DNA of 54,025 bases from Cupriavidus sp. UYMMa02A. GTDB lineage: Bacteria; Pseudomonadota; Gammaproteobacteria; Burkholderiales; Burkholderiaceae. The notes beneath the pieces were generated by a model that was given only the letters and a program-made list of their open reading frames with translations, did not search any database and was not told the DNA's origin. The translations under genes and the position numbers were made by a program. How positions within the stretch are numbered: the first letter of the stretch is position 1; every line of letters begins with the position of its first letter. Shown here piece by piece: positions 42,784 to 52,710 of the stretch. The stretch covers positions 1 to 54,025 of the forward strand of contig LRMT01000026.1 of the NCBI GenBank assembly GCA_001725945.1, read 5' to 3'.

Positions 42784-43959
42784 TCAGCCGATGATGTCGA
42801 ACTCGCCGAAATGCTCGTCGTTCAGGGTCAGGCCCAGGCCGGGCAGGTTGTCGTCCAGTTGCAGGTAGCCGTTGTCCGGTGCCGGGTCGCCCTTGAAGAT
42901 GTAGTAGAACAGTTCGTTGCCGACCTCCACGTCATGGACCGGGAAGTACTCAGACATTGGCGACGCGGTGGATGCCATGGTCAGGTGGTAGTTGTGCATC
43001 TGGCCGGCATGCGGGATCACCGGTACTGACCAGGCCTCCGCCATGGCGTTGATCTTCTGTGCCGCGGTGATGCCGCCCACGCGGTTGGTGTCGTACTGGA
43101 TCACGTCCACCGCGCGCCGCTCGAGCAGGTCCTTGAAGCCGTACGAGGTGAACTCGTGCTCGCCGCCGGAGATCGGGAACGGGCTCATCTTCTTCAGCTC
43201 GACATAGCCCTCGATATCGTCGGCGATGACCGGTTCCTCCAGCCAGCGCGGGTTGAACTCGGCCAGGCGCGGTACCATGCGGCGCGCGTATTCCAGGGTC
43301 CAGCCCATGTAGCACTCCAGCATGATGTCGACGTCGTCGCCCACCAGTTCGCGCAGCAGGCGCACCTGCTCCAGGTTCTTCTGCATGCCGGCGGGGCCGT
43401 CCTTGGGGCCGTAGCCGAAGCGCATCTTCATGGCGGTGAAGCCCTGGTCCAGGTAGCGCCGGGCTTCGGCCAGGAACGCGTCGCGGTCGTCGTTGTTGTA
43501 GAGCTTGGAGGCATAGCACCAGATCTTCTCCTTGGTGCGTCCGCCCAGCAGCTTGAACACGGGCTTGCCCACCGCCTTGCCCATCAGGTCCCACAGCGCA
43601 ATGTCCACCGCCGAGATCGCGGCCATGCCGATGCCCTTGCGGCCCCAGGCATGGGTGCGGCGGTACATCTTCTGCCACAGGTATTCATTGTCGAAGGGAT
43701 CCTGCCCGATCACGATCGGGGCCAGGTACTGGTCGACGACCTGCTTGGCCACGCGCGGCGCGAGCGCGCAGTTGCCGATGCCGACCAGCCCGGTGTCGGT
43801 CTCGACCTCCACCACCAGCCAGCCATGGAAGCGGAACGAGCCCATGGCGTCGCCGCGCTCGAACAGGATGTCGGTGGCGTTGGTGCAGAAGTGGGCCTGC
43901 GGCGGCACCGTTTTGCCCTTCCATTCGAATACCCGGGCGCGAACGTTGGTGATCTTCAT
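42784..43959 (-). CDS. enolase-superfamily aldonate dehydratase (L-rhamnonate/L-lyxonate dehydratase type)
   Basis: An intact 391-residue protein of the mandelate-racemase subgroup. N-terminal capping domain to about residue 130, then the barrel. Mg ligands appear in [10 protein letters not shown] (Glu), [11 protein letters not shown] (Glu) and [13 protein letters not shown] (Glu). The catalytic His region is [19 protein letters not shown]. The [20 protein letters not shown] helix is typical of rhamnonate dehydratases. Dehydration of an aldonate to a 2-keto-3-deoxy acid is well supported. The identity of the sugar acid is inferred from the DapA-like and semialdehyde dehydrogenase neighbours, which points to a five-carbon acid such as L-lyxonate. 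Confidence 0.85.
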   Translation of the reverse strand: MKITNVRARVFEWKGKTVPPQAHFCTNATDILFERGDAMGSFRFHGWLVVEVETDTGLVGIGNCALAPRVAKQVVDQYLAPIVIGQDPFDNEYLWQKMYRRTHAWGRKGIGMAAISAVDIALWDLMGKAVGKPVFKLLGGRTKEKIWCYASKLYNNDDRDAFLAEARRYLDQGFTAMKMRFGYGPKDGPAGMQKNLEQVRLLRELVGDDVDIMLECYMGWTLEYARRMVPRLAEFNPRWLEEPVIADDIEGYVELKKMSPFPISGGEHEFTSYGFKDLLERRAVDVIQYDTNRVGGITAAQKINAMAEAWSVPVIPHAGQMHNYHLTMASTASPMSEYFPVHDVEVGNELFYYIFKGDPAPDNGYLQLDDNLPGLGLTLNDEHFGEFDIIG

Positions 43960-44031
43960 TGTGTGGCTCCTTTTGCGGCAGAAATGCGGATGGTGTTCGG
44001 TTGAGGTTCGGTTGGCGCGCCTGGCGCCGTT

Positions 44032-45351
44032 TCATTGCACCTGCGCCAGCGGCGCGCGCGGATCGGCCGGAGGCGATTCGCGCAGGCGGGAGATCAATGT
44101 GGCACCGAGCAGGCCAACCACGGCCAGGGCAAACATGCCGGCACGCGGGTCGTTGACTGGTGCTCCATCAGCGCCTTCAGGTTCGGCGCGACAAAGCCGC
44201 CCAGGTTGCCCAGCGAGTTGATCAGCGCGATGCCGCCGGCTGCGGCTGCCCCGCCCAGGAAGTTGGTGGGAATGGTCCAGAACAGCGGCTGCACGGCGAC
44301 GAAGCCGGCTGCCGCGAAGCAGAACGCGGCGACGGCAGGGACAACGCTTGTAGCCAGGGCGGAGGCACCAATGCCCAGGGCCGCCATGGTCAGCATGCAG
44401 ATGGCAAGATTGCGGTGCTGGCCGTTACGGTCGGCGTGGCGCGTAACAAGGCGCGTCACCACCAGGCGCACAGCCATGGCACGGCGATCAGCATGCCCAC
44501 GGTCAGGCCGACCTTGCCGTCGAGCAGGCCGGCAATGCGCGTGGCAGGTAGAACACCACGCCATAGACGCTCATCTGGATGGTGAAGTAGGCCAGGCAGA
44601 ACTGCAGCACGCGCGGGTTGCGCAGCGCCTCGACGAAGCCGTGCGGGCTGGCTTCGCGCTTGCGTTCGTCTTCGGCTTCCAGCGCCGCATGCAGGGCCTG
44701 CTTTTCATCGGCCTGCAGCCAGCGGGCCTGGGCTGGGCGATCGACCAGGTAGAAGTAGGCGACGATGCCGACCGCCGAGGCCATCAGCCCCTCTACCAGG
44801 AACAGCCACTGCCAGTTGCGCAGGCCGAACACGCCATGGAACTCGAGCAGCCAGCCGGACAGCGGGCTGCCCAGCACCAGCGCCAGCGGCAGGCCGAAGT
44901 AGAACAGTCCCAGCGCCTGCCCGCGGCTGCGCGCCGGGAACCAGTAGGTCAGGTAGAGAATGATGCCGGGGAAGAAGCCGGCTTCGGCAACGCCCAGGAG
45001 GAAGCGCAGCGCGTAGAAGGTGGTCGCGTCATGCGCGAGCATCATGGCGGCCGACACTACACCCCAGGTCACCATGATGCGTGCCAGCCAGACCCGTGCG
45101 CCCAGCCGGTGCAGCATCAGGTTGCTGGGCACTTCAAAGCAGGCATAGCCGATGAAGAAGATGCTGGCGCCGAAGGCGAAGGCGGCATCGCCCAGGCCGG
45201 TGTCGGTCAGGAGCGCGGCCTTGGCAAAGCCGACATTGGCGCGGTCGATGAACGCCAGGATGTACATCAGCACCAGGAAGGGCAGCAGGCGCGCGCGGCT
45301 TTTCGTGACGGCGCGCGCGAGCGCGCCCTCGACCGCGGTGTGGGCAGTCAT
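44032..45351 (-). CDS. MFS transporter, anion:cation symporter type
   Basis: A 12-helix carrier of about 440 residues: LLPFLVLMYILAFIDRANVG is the helix 1 signature of the ACS family, which imports organic anions with protons. Helices continue through FIGYACFEVPSNLMLHRLGA and FLLGVAEAGFFPGIILYLTY. Three frame breaks near 44530, 44470 and 44150 affect the second half; corrected, it ends RLRESPPADPRAPLAQVQ at TGA 44032. It lies 72 bases upstream of the dehydratase gene on the same strand and probably imports its substrate. Confidence 0.82.
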
Positions 45352-45451
45352 GTTCAGGTCTCCGTAGTTGCGGCGGGCTGGGCGAAGATGCCGGCGCCGC
45401 TTTTGGGGGCCCTTGAGGGGCCGGTCTATGCCGGCCTGTCAGGACGCAGGC

Positions 45452-46470
45452 TCACCGCTGCGCGGCGGCACGTTGCGCACCCATCTGGCAGGCGATCCGG
45501 AATGCCTGCAGGATGGCGCCGGGATCGGCACGGCCCTGCTGGGTGATGTCGAAAGCGGTGCCGTGCGCCGCGTGGTGATCGGCACCGGCAGGCCGCCCTG
45601 CACCGTGACGCCGCGCGAGAAGCCCATCAGCTTGATGCCGATCTGGCCCTGGTCGTGGTACATGGTGACAATGGCGTCGAACTGGCGCTGCGCCGGTCCG
45701 CCCTGCACCTTGAGGAAGATGGTATCGGCCGGAAACGGACCCTGCGCCGCCACGCCGCGCGCCTGCGCATCGGCCACGGCGGGTGCGATCACGTCGATCT
45801 CCTCGCAGCCAAAGGCGCCGTTGTCCCCGTTGTGCGGATTGAGGCCGCATACCGCGACGCGCGGCGCGTGCATACCAGCGTGGCGCAGCGCCTGGTCGAT
45901 CAGGTCGATCGCGGCGCCCACGCTGTCGCGCGTGATCATGGCCGGCACGTCCTTGAGCGCCACATGTGACGTGACGCGCGAGGTCCACAGCCCGTCAAGC
46001 ACATTGAACTCGCAGAACGCGCCGCGGTGACCAAGCTGTTCGGCAAACCAGTGCAGCTCGTCGTTGTGGCCCATGCCGGCGGCATGCAGCGAGCTCTTGT
46101 TGAGCGGGCCAAACAGAATGGCGTCGGCCTTGCCGGCCTGGGCGAGTTCCAGCGCCAGGGCGAGCGTGCCCAGGCTGTAGCGACCGCCTTCGGCGCTGGC
46201 GGCGCCGCGCGCATAGGCAGGCTTGCCTTCCAGCTCCCAGTGGTACAGGCGCGGGCCGGCGTCAGTGCCCGCGAAGCCGAGGCGGGCGGTCTCGGGCAGC
46301 GCGAGGTCGACGCTGGCCAGGCGCATGGCGTGGCGCCATTCGTCGCGGTCGGCAATCAGCAGGATCTCGGCCTGCCCGGCGGCCGGGTCGGCCAGCAGCC
46401 TGGCGATCAGTTCAGGGCCGATGCCGGCGGGATCGCCGAGCACCATGGCGATGCGGGGACGTTGAGTCAT
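45452..46470 (-). CDS. PdxA-family 4-hydroxythreonine-4-phosphate dehydrogenase homologue
   Basis: About 339 residues: MVLGDPAGIGPELIARLLAD, GPLNKSSLHAAGMGHNDELH (metal His region), CGLNPHNGDNGAFGCEE and IVTMYHDQGQIGIKLMGFSR (metal His). A frame break near 45575 precedes the end GTAFDITQQGRADPGAILQA. Homologues outside B6 synthesis act on phosphorylated tetronates or accompany aldonate pathways, and no other B6 gene is near. It ends 100 bases before the MFS gene and starts 22 bases after the TctC stop, so it is part of the sugar-acid operon. Confidence 0.83.
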
Positions 46471-46492
46471 GGCGGAAGCAGTGAATGCGGGT

Positions 46493-47466
46493 TCAATCGA
46501 GTCTGACGCCGAGTTCGGCGATCAGCTTGCCGTAGCGGGCATATTCGCTGCGCGAGAATGCATCGAACTGGCTGGCACTGAGCGTGCCGGGCTGTGCGCC
46601 GACGTCATTCAGGCGGCGCACGGTGTCGGGGTCTTTCAGCACGGTGGCGAGCGCGGCGCCGAGCTTCTGCAACGTGGCGGGCGGCGTGCCGGCCGGCGCA
46701 TAACGCCGTACCAGGTATTCATCTGGATGCCGGCCACGCCGGCTTCGGCCAGCGTCGGCACGTTTGGCAGCAGGGGCGAGCGCTGCTCGGCGGTGACGGC
46801 CAGCGCGCGCAGCTTGCCGGCCTTGATATGGCTGATCACCGAAGGCATGGTCTCGAAGCTCATGTCGACCTGGCCGCCCATCAGGTCAATCAGCGCGCTG
46901 CTGCTGCTCTTGTACGGCACATGCAGCAGCTTGCCATGGATCTGGCGGGCAAAGGCCGCGCCGGCAAGATGCTGGGTGCTGCCGACGCCGGAGGAGCTGT
47001 AGCGGAATTTGTCGGGGCTGGCCTGGATCTCGGCCACCAGCGCTTTCACGTCGCGCGCCGGTACCTGGTTGTTGACCACCAGCACGTTGGGCACGGAAGA
47101 CACCAGCACGACCGGTGCCAGGTCCTTGAGCGGATCGAACTGCAGCTTGAGCAGGTGCGGCGCGATCGCCTGCGAGGTAACCACGCCCATCAGCAGCGTG
47201 TTGCCGTCCGGCGCCGCCTTGGCGGTGATGTCGGCGGCAATGGTGTTGGAGGCGCCGGGCCGGTTGTCCACCACCACTGGCTGCCTGAGGATGGCGGCCA
47301 GCTTGTCGGACACGATGCGCGCCATCACGTCGGTGCCGCCGCCCGGTGCTGCGCCGACCATCAGGCGCACGGGCCGGGAATCCTGGGCCTGGGCCGGAGT
47401 CGCGGCGGCAGCCATGCCGGCCAGGCCGATCACGCCGGCATAGGCGCCTGCAACCCATCGTTTCAT
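46493..47466 (-). CDS. Bug/TctC-type periplasmic substrate-binding protein
   Basis: A secreted binding protein of about 324 residues. Signal peptide MKRWVAGAYAGVIGLAGMAA to AQA at 25-27. The two-lobe fold shows RPVRLMVGAAPGGGTDVMAR, QPVVVDNRPGASNTIAADIT, LAPVVLVSSVPNVLVVNNQV, FRYSSSGVGSTQHLAG and LPNVPTLAEAGVAGIQ. One frame break near 46695 is followed by VLKDPDTVRRLNDVGAQPGT. No tripartite membrane subunits are adjacent, as is common for Bug proteins. ATG 47466 (MKRW) fits a signal peptide better than 47478. Likely ligand: the carboxylate of the neighbouring pathway. Confidence 0.83.
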
Positions 47467-47559
47467 GCTTGTCTCCATTGTCGTTGTCAGTCTGCGCTGC
47501 TTGCCAGCACTATACGGACCGGAGTGCGAGTCAACTACTGAGCATTTTTGAATGGGTGA

Positions 47560-48509
47560 TCACCTGCGGGAATACCTCTGCGCGTTGGCGCCGGACTTCA
47601 GCAGGCCGATCAGTGTCCTGGCCGCCGCCGACAGCGTGCCGCCGCGCCGGGTCACGATGCCGAAGGTCTGATGGCGCGACTGCAGCCGCACCGGCAGGAT
47701 GCGCAGCATCTTCTGTCGGGCGAACAGCTCCGCCACACTGGTGGGCAGCAGCGACACCAGCCGGTCGCTGCGCTGGAGCAGGGCAACGGTCACAAAGGAG
47801 GACGAGGTCGAGATCACATTGGCGGGCAGGCTCAGGCCAGCCAGGTCCAGCTCGCGCTGCAGCAGTTCGTGCATCGGCATCTGTCCCGGGTAGACGATCC
47901 AGCGGTAGCCGGCCAGGTCGGCCAATTCCAGCGTCTTCGAGCGGGGCGCCGCGCGGCCATGGCCCACCACCACCGACACCGGCTCCTCGCCGATCGGCTG
48001 GTAGTGGTAGCGGTCCGGCTGCGCGCTCACCAGCGCCCGCCCCAGCACGAGGTCCAGGCGGCCGTCGTCGAGCAGGTCCAGCAGGCGCAGGCTGGTGTCC
48101 TCGACGATATGGAGTGCAAGCCTGGGCTGCGCGGCCTGCATGGCTTCGAGCGCCGGCACCAGCACCTCCGGCACCGCGCCCATGATGGTGCCGACGGCAA
48201 GCTGGCCGCCCTGGCCGGAACGGATCTCGGCCATGTCCTGGCACAGGGCACCCAGGTCGGTGACCATCAGCCGCGCATAGCGGATCACGCAATGGCCGAA
48301 CGGGTTCGGGCGCATGCCACTGCGCGAGCGTTCGAACAGCGGCGCATCCAGCATGCCCTCAAGCTCCTGCAGGGCCTTGCTGGCCGCCGACTGGGTCATG
48401 GCCATGGCCGCAGCGGCTGGTGCAGGCTCTTGTGTTCGTCCAGCGCGATCAGCAACTGCAGCTGCTTCATGCGCAAGCGGGACATCAGGACGTCGAGCGT
48501 GGTCTTCAT
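47560..48509 (-). CDS. LysR-family transcriptional regulator
   Basis: About 316 residues. HTH: MSRLRMKQLQLLIALDEHKS and MTQSAASKALQELEGMLDAP, with a frame break near 48415 inside it. The effector domain starts at QLAVGTIMGAVPEVLVPALE and includes RWIVYPGQMPMHELLQREL. The protein resembles GbpR-type regulators of sugar-acid genes. It is divergent from the DapA-like gene and adjacent to the binding-protein operon, so it probably controls both through the site at 48585-48618. Confidence 0.82.
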
Positions 48510-48584
48510 GGGGTTCGGGGCAGACGTGAAGGCGGGTGGTGAAGGCGGGTGAGTCGAAAAAGCGATCACGCAATGGAAAGGATT

Positions 48585-48618
48585 CAATATACATCGCGAC
48601 CGGCCGCGCCATATATTG
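48585..48618. promoter_or_regulatory. inverted repeat in the lysR/dapA-like divergent promoter
   Basis: CAATATA (48585-48591) and TATATTG (48612-48618) form a perfect seven-base inverted repeat separated by 20 bases, the only AT-rich patch in the 157-bp gap. Two-site LysR binding is a natural reading. Confidence 0.5.
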
Positions 48619-48666
48619 GCCGCCTGCCGCAGCTGCCGGCTCCCATCAAGAAAGGAAGGAGACCAC

Positions 48667-49596
48667 ATGAGCACTTCAGCCTCCCAGCCGGTCCATCGCG
48701 GGGTATTCCCGGTGGCGCCCACCATCTTCGATGCGCGCGGCGCGCTGGACCTGGACGGCCAGCGCCGCTGCATCGATTTCACGATCGATGCCGGCTCCCA
48801 TGGCATCTGCATCCTGGCCAATTTCTCCGAGCAGTTCGTGCTGAGCGACGACGAGCGCAGCCTGCTGATGAGGACCGTGCTGGAGCACGTGGACGGCCGC
48901 GTGCCGGTCATCGTCACCACCACGCACTTCAGCTCGCGGATCTGTGCCGAGCGCAGCCGGGCCGCGCAGGACGCCGCGCCGCCATGGTGATGGTGATGCC
49001 GCCCTACCATGCGCCACCATCCGCGTGCCGGAGCACGGCATTTATGAGTTCTTCGCCGCGGTGTCGGACGCCATCGACATTCCCGTCATGATCCAGGACG
49101 CGCCGGTCAGCGGCACCACGCTGTCGGCGCCGTTCCTCGCGCGCATGGCCAGGGAGATTGCCAACGTCTCCTATTTCAAGATCGAGGTGCCGCAGGCGGC
49201 GGCCAAGCTGCGCGAGCTGATCGAGCTGGGTGGCGACGCCATCGTCGGCCCGTGGGACGGCGAAGAGGCCATCACGCTGATGGCCGACCTGGAGGCGGGC
49301 GCCACCGGCGCAATGACCGGTGCCGGCTTCCCGGACGCATCCGCCGGATCATGGGTGCCTGGCAGGCCGGCAATGCCGAACTGGCGGCGCAGCAGTACCA
49401 GCAATGGCTGCCGCTGATCAACCATGAGAACCGCCAGGGCGGGCTGGCCACGGCCAAGGCGCTGATGCAGGCGGGCGGCGTGATTGCCTCGGACGCGGTG
49501 CGGCATCCGCTGCAGCCGATGCATCCCGCCACGCGCGAAGGACTGCTCCGGATTGCGCGCCGGCTTGATCCGCTGGTGCTGCGCTGGGGCCGCTGA
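48667..49596 (+). CDS. DapA-superfamily dehydratase/aldolase for a 2-keto-3-deoxy acid
   Basis: About 310 residues of the dihydrodipicolinate synthase fold. [47 protein letters not shown] (Tyr), [33 protein letters not shown] (Schiff-base Lys in YFKIE) and [14 protein letters not shown] occur in order. Three frame breaks near 48975, 49010 and 49345 are present. In pentonate pathways this family converts 2-keto-3-deoxypentonate to alpha-ketoglutarate semialdehyde, which the next gene would oxidise. An aldolase role is the alternative. AAGGAGG precedes the start; the next gene follows after 14 bases. Confidence 0.82.
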
Positions 49597-49610
49597 AGGA
49601 GGAACAGGAT

Positions 49611-51197
49611 ATGCAACTCACAGGGGAACTGCTGATTGGCGCGCAGGCGGTGCGAGGCACCGCCGACCCGTTTCACGCGATCGAGGCCGGCACGGGTCAA
49701 AGGCTGGAACCGGCCTTCGGTGGCGCCACGCCGGAACAGCTGGAGCAGGCCTGCGCGCTGGCGTGGCAGGCGTTTGACCCATACCGCGAAACCAGCCTGG
49801 AGCGGCGCGCCGCCTTCCTGGAGGCGATTGCAGTCAATATCCTGGCGCTCGGCGACGCGCTGGTGGACCGCTGCATCAGCGAGAGCGGGCTGCCGCGCGC
49901 ACGCATCGAGGGCGAGCGGGCCCGCACCGTCGGCCAGCTGCGGATGTTTGCCGACGTCGTGCGGCAGGGCGATTTCCTCGACCTGCGTGTCGATCCGGCT
50001 CAGCCGGAGCGCAAGCCGCTGCCACGCGCGGACTTGCGCCTGCGCCAAATCGCGCTGGGACCCGTGGCGGTCTTCGGGGCAAGCAATTTCCCACTGGCCT
50101 TCTCGGTGGCCGGCGGCGATACGGCTTCGGCCCTGGCGGCCGGCTGTCCCGTCATCGTGAAGGCGCATTGCGCACACCCGGGCACCTCGGAACTGGTCGG
50201 CCGGGCGGTCCAGAAGGCGGTGGCGGAGCTGGAGTTGCCGGCCGGCACGTTCTCGCTGCTGTTCGATGCCGGACGCAGATCGGCCAGGGGCTGGTCAGCG
50301 ACCATCGCATCAAGGCGGTCGCTTCACCGGCTCGCGCGCGGGCGGCATGGCGCTGATGGCCCTGGCTGCGGCGCGCGCCGAACCGATCCCGGTCTATGCC
50401 GAGATGAGCAGTATCAATCCGGTGTTGCTGTTCCCGCACGCGCTGGCCAGCCGCGCCGAGGCCATCGGCACGGCTTTCGCGGCCTCGCTGACCCTTGGGG
50501 CCGGGCAGTTCTGCACCAATCCGGGCCTGCTGCTTGCGGAGGACGGCGCTGATCTGGACCGCTTCGTCCGCGCCGCGGCGCAGAGCCTGCCCGGGCGCCT
50601 GCCGCGACCATGCTGACGCCAGGCATCCGCGAGGCCTATTGCGCGGGCGTCGAGGCATGGATCGCACATCCGCAAGCGGAGCTGGTCGCGCGCGGCCAGG
50701 CAGGCTCTGCGCATCAGGCGCAGGCAGCGCTGTTTGCCACCGATGCCGATGCCTTCCTGGCACACGCGGCATTGCGCGCCGAGGTCTTCGGCGCCTGCTC
50801 ACTGGTGGTGCGTTGCCGCGATCTGGCCGACATGCGCAGGGTGGTGGAAGCGCTGGAAGGCCAGCTGACCGCGGCCCTGCATCTCGACGAGGCCGATCAC
50901 GATGCCGCGCGTGCCTTCCTGCCTGTGCTGGAACGCAAGGTCGGCCGCATCCTGGTCAACGGCTTCGGCACCGGCGTCGAGGTCGGCCACGCGATGGTGC
51001 ACGGCGGCCCGTTCCCGGCCACGTCGGACGGCCGCACGACCTCGGTCGGCAGCCTGGCGATCGCGCGCTTCTTGCGGCCCGTGAGCTACCAGGACATGCC
51101 CGAGGCGCTGTTGCCGCGGGTACTGCGTTCAGGGCAGGTCTCGCGCTTCGGCTACCGTCTCGAAGGGCAGCCAGTGCCTCCTGCCGCAATCGACTAG
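49611..51197 (+). CDS. alpha-ketoglutarate semialdehyde dehydrogenase
   Basis: An aldehyde dehydrogenase of about 529 residues that would produce 2-oxoglutarate with NAD(P). [20 protein letters not shown] (cofactor segment), [35 protein letters not shown] (catalytic Glu) and [16 protein letters not shown] (catalytic Cys) are characteristic of the KGSADH group. The end [20 protein letters not shown] is also typical. Three breaks near 50280, 50320 and 50605 interrupt it. GGAGGAACAG precedes ATG 49611. The TAG stop overlaps that of the convergent LysR gene by two bases. Confidence 0.85.
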
Positions 51198-52119
51198 CGC
51201 CCCGAGGCGGCCCGCAAGGCATCGATCAGCACACTCATCGATGCCGTGACCGGACGGCCCCGCCGGGTCACGATGCCGTAGGGCCCCAGCTTGCGCGGCA
51301 GGGGTAGCGGCAGCACGGCAAGGGCACCGAGGCTGCGGTAGTACGCCGCGACCGAGGCCGGCAGCACCGCGATCAGTTCGCTGTCCGCCAGCAGCGACGT
51401 GGTCATCAGCACCGCGGCGCTCTCGATGGTGGAAGGCGGCGGCGCCACGCCGGCATCCTCGAAGGAGCGGTCGATCAGGCGGCGCATGGGGCTGGGACGC
51501 GGTTGCATGATCCATGGATACCGGGGCAGCTCCGCGAAAGAGAGCGCCGCCGCCGGACCAGCGGGTGCTGGGCCCGACCACGATCGCCAGCCCTTCCTCG
51601 CCCAACTGCTCGAATTCCAGCCCGCTGCTATCCCAGCCCTCGGTACCGGCCCAGCACGATGTCGAGCTGGTCGCGTTCCAGCAGCGGCACCAGCAGGTCG
51701 CTGGTGTCCACCTGCACCACCACTTCCAGCCGCGGGTGGTCACGGTTGAGGCTGCGGATCACGCCCGCCAGCAGGCCGGGCGTCGGCGCCATGACTGCCC
51801 CGACGCGCACGCGGCCGATCTTGCCGGATTCCAGGGCCACCAGCTCGTCGCGCAGGCCGGCCATGTCGGCGAACACCAGCTTGGCATAGCGCGTCGCGGC
51901 ACCGCCGAAGCGGGTCGGCCGCAGTCCGCGCGCATGGCGCTCGAACAGCGACACGCCGAGCAGGTCTTCCATGTCCTGCAGCATCTTGCTCACGGCCGGC
52001 TGCGTCAGTGTCAAGGCATCGGCGGCCTGGCGCAGCGAGCCGCGTTCCTCGATGGCCAGCAGCAGGCGCAGGTGCTGCATTTTCAGGCGGCCGTGCAGGG
52101 TGGTGACGGAGGGGATCAT
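51194..52119 (-). CDS. LysR-family transcriptional regulator
   Basis: About 309 residues. [23 protein letters not shown] and [20 protein letters not shown]. Effector domain: [20 protein letters not shown] and [20 protein letters not shown]. Two breaks near 51645 and 51525 lie in the effector domain. The sequence resembles the other LysR at 47560 (both have a GIVTRRG segment), so they may be paralogues. Its start faces a region where a target gene may have been lost: the next gene upstream is only an antiporter fragment. Confidence 0.8.
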
Positions 52120-52170
52120 CGAGATGGGAAGGGTCAGGCGAGGACTGCCAGGACCGGGCTGGCTGGCGAT

Positions 52171-52215
52171 CAACGATTGTTATCGCCGGCCGGAAGAGCG
52201 TCAACTATTCGTTAT
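52171..52215. promoter_or_regulatory. direct repeat upstream of lysR, operator candidate
   Basis: CAACGATTGTTAT (52171-52183) and CAACTATTCGTTAT (52202-52215) are near-identical and 31 bases apart, about three helical turns. They stand 52-96 bases upstream of the LysR start at 52119. Confidence 0.45.
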
Positions 52216-52710
52216 ACGTCTGAGCGTCGCGGCTCGCCAGAGTCCCCGCTGCCGGGGCTGTCCTGCGCTCCAGGCGCTTGCGGCGCGGATGGAGGGGGTG
52301 GAGGACTTCTTGCGAAGCGTGCCCCACCGGGCCCACCGTGTCCCTCCCGCGCTCAAGGGCGGGCGCTCCAGGACGATCACGGCGACCACGGCCAGCAGCA
52401 GGATCGGCGCCGCTTCGGGCAGCATGCTGCGCACGTCGGCGGTCAACGCGGCGTGGAACAGCGGCGGAGGGAGGAAGATCCAGAGATAGGCCTCGGGCGG
52501 CAACTCCGGATCGATCAGCGGATTCAGGAAATGCCTCGCGAACTCCGGATGCGCGGCATCGATGGCCACATAGCCCGCGCCGATGGCAATGCCGATGGCC
52601 GAGAGCAGCGCGGATTCGGGCAGCACGAGCCGCGCGGCGGCGACCTGCACCACGGCGACGATGGTGAGCAGGACGCCGGCCAGCACCAGGACATCGACGA
52701 TGATGCTCAT
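52201..52710 (-). pseudogene. N-terminal fragment of a cation:proton antiporter
   Basis: MSIIVDVLVLAGVLLTIVAV begins about 113 residues of an antiporter N-terminus (LVLPESALLSAIGIAIGAGY, WIFLPPPLFHAALTADVRSM, PILLLAVVAVIV). At about 52370 the homology ends abruptly, and a proline/arginine/serine-rich tail continues to a chance stop at 52201. Real family members have 400 or more residues and 10-13 helices. Its ATG overlaps the stop of the LysR gene by four bases, so it was the second gene of that operon. Confidence 0.68.
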
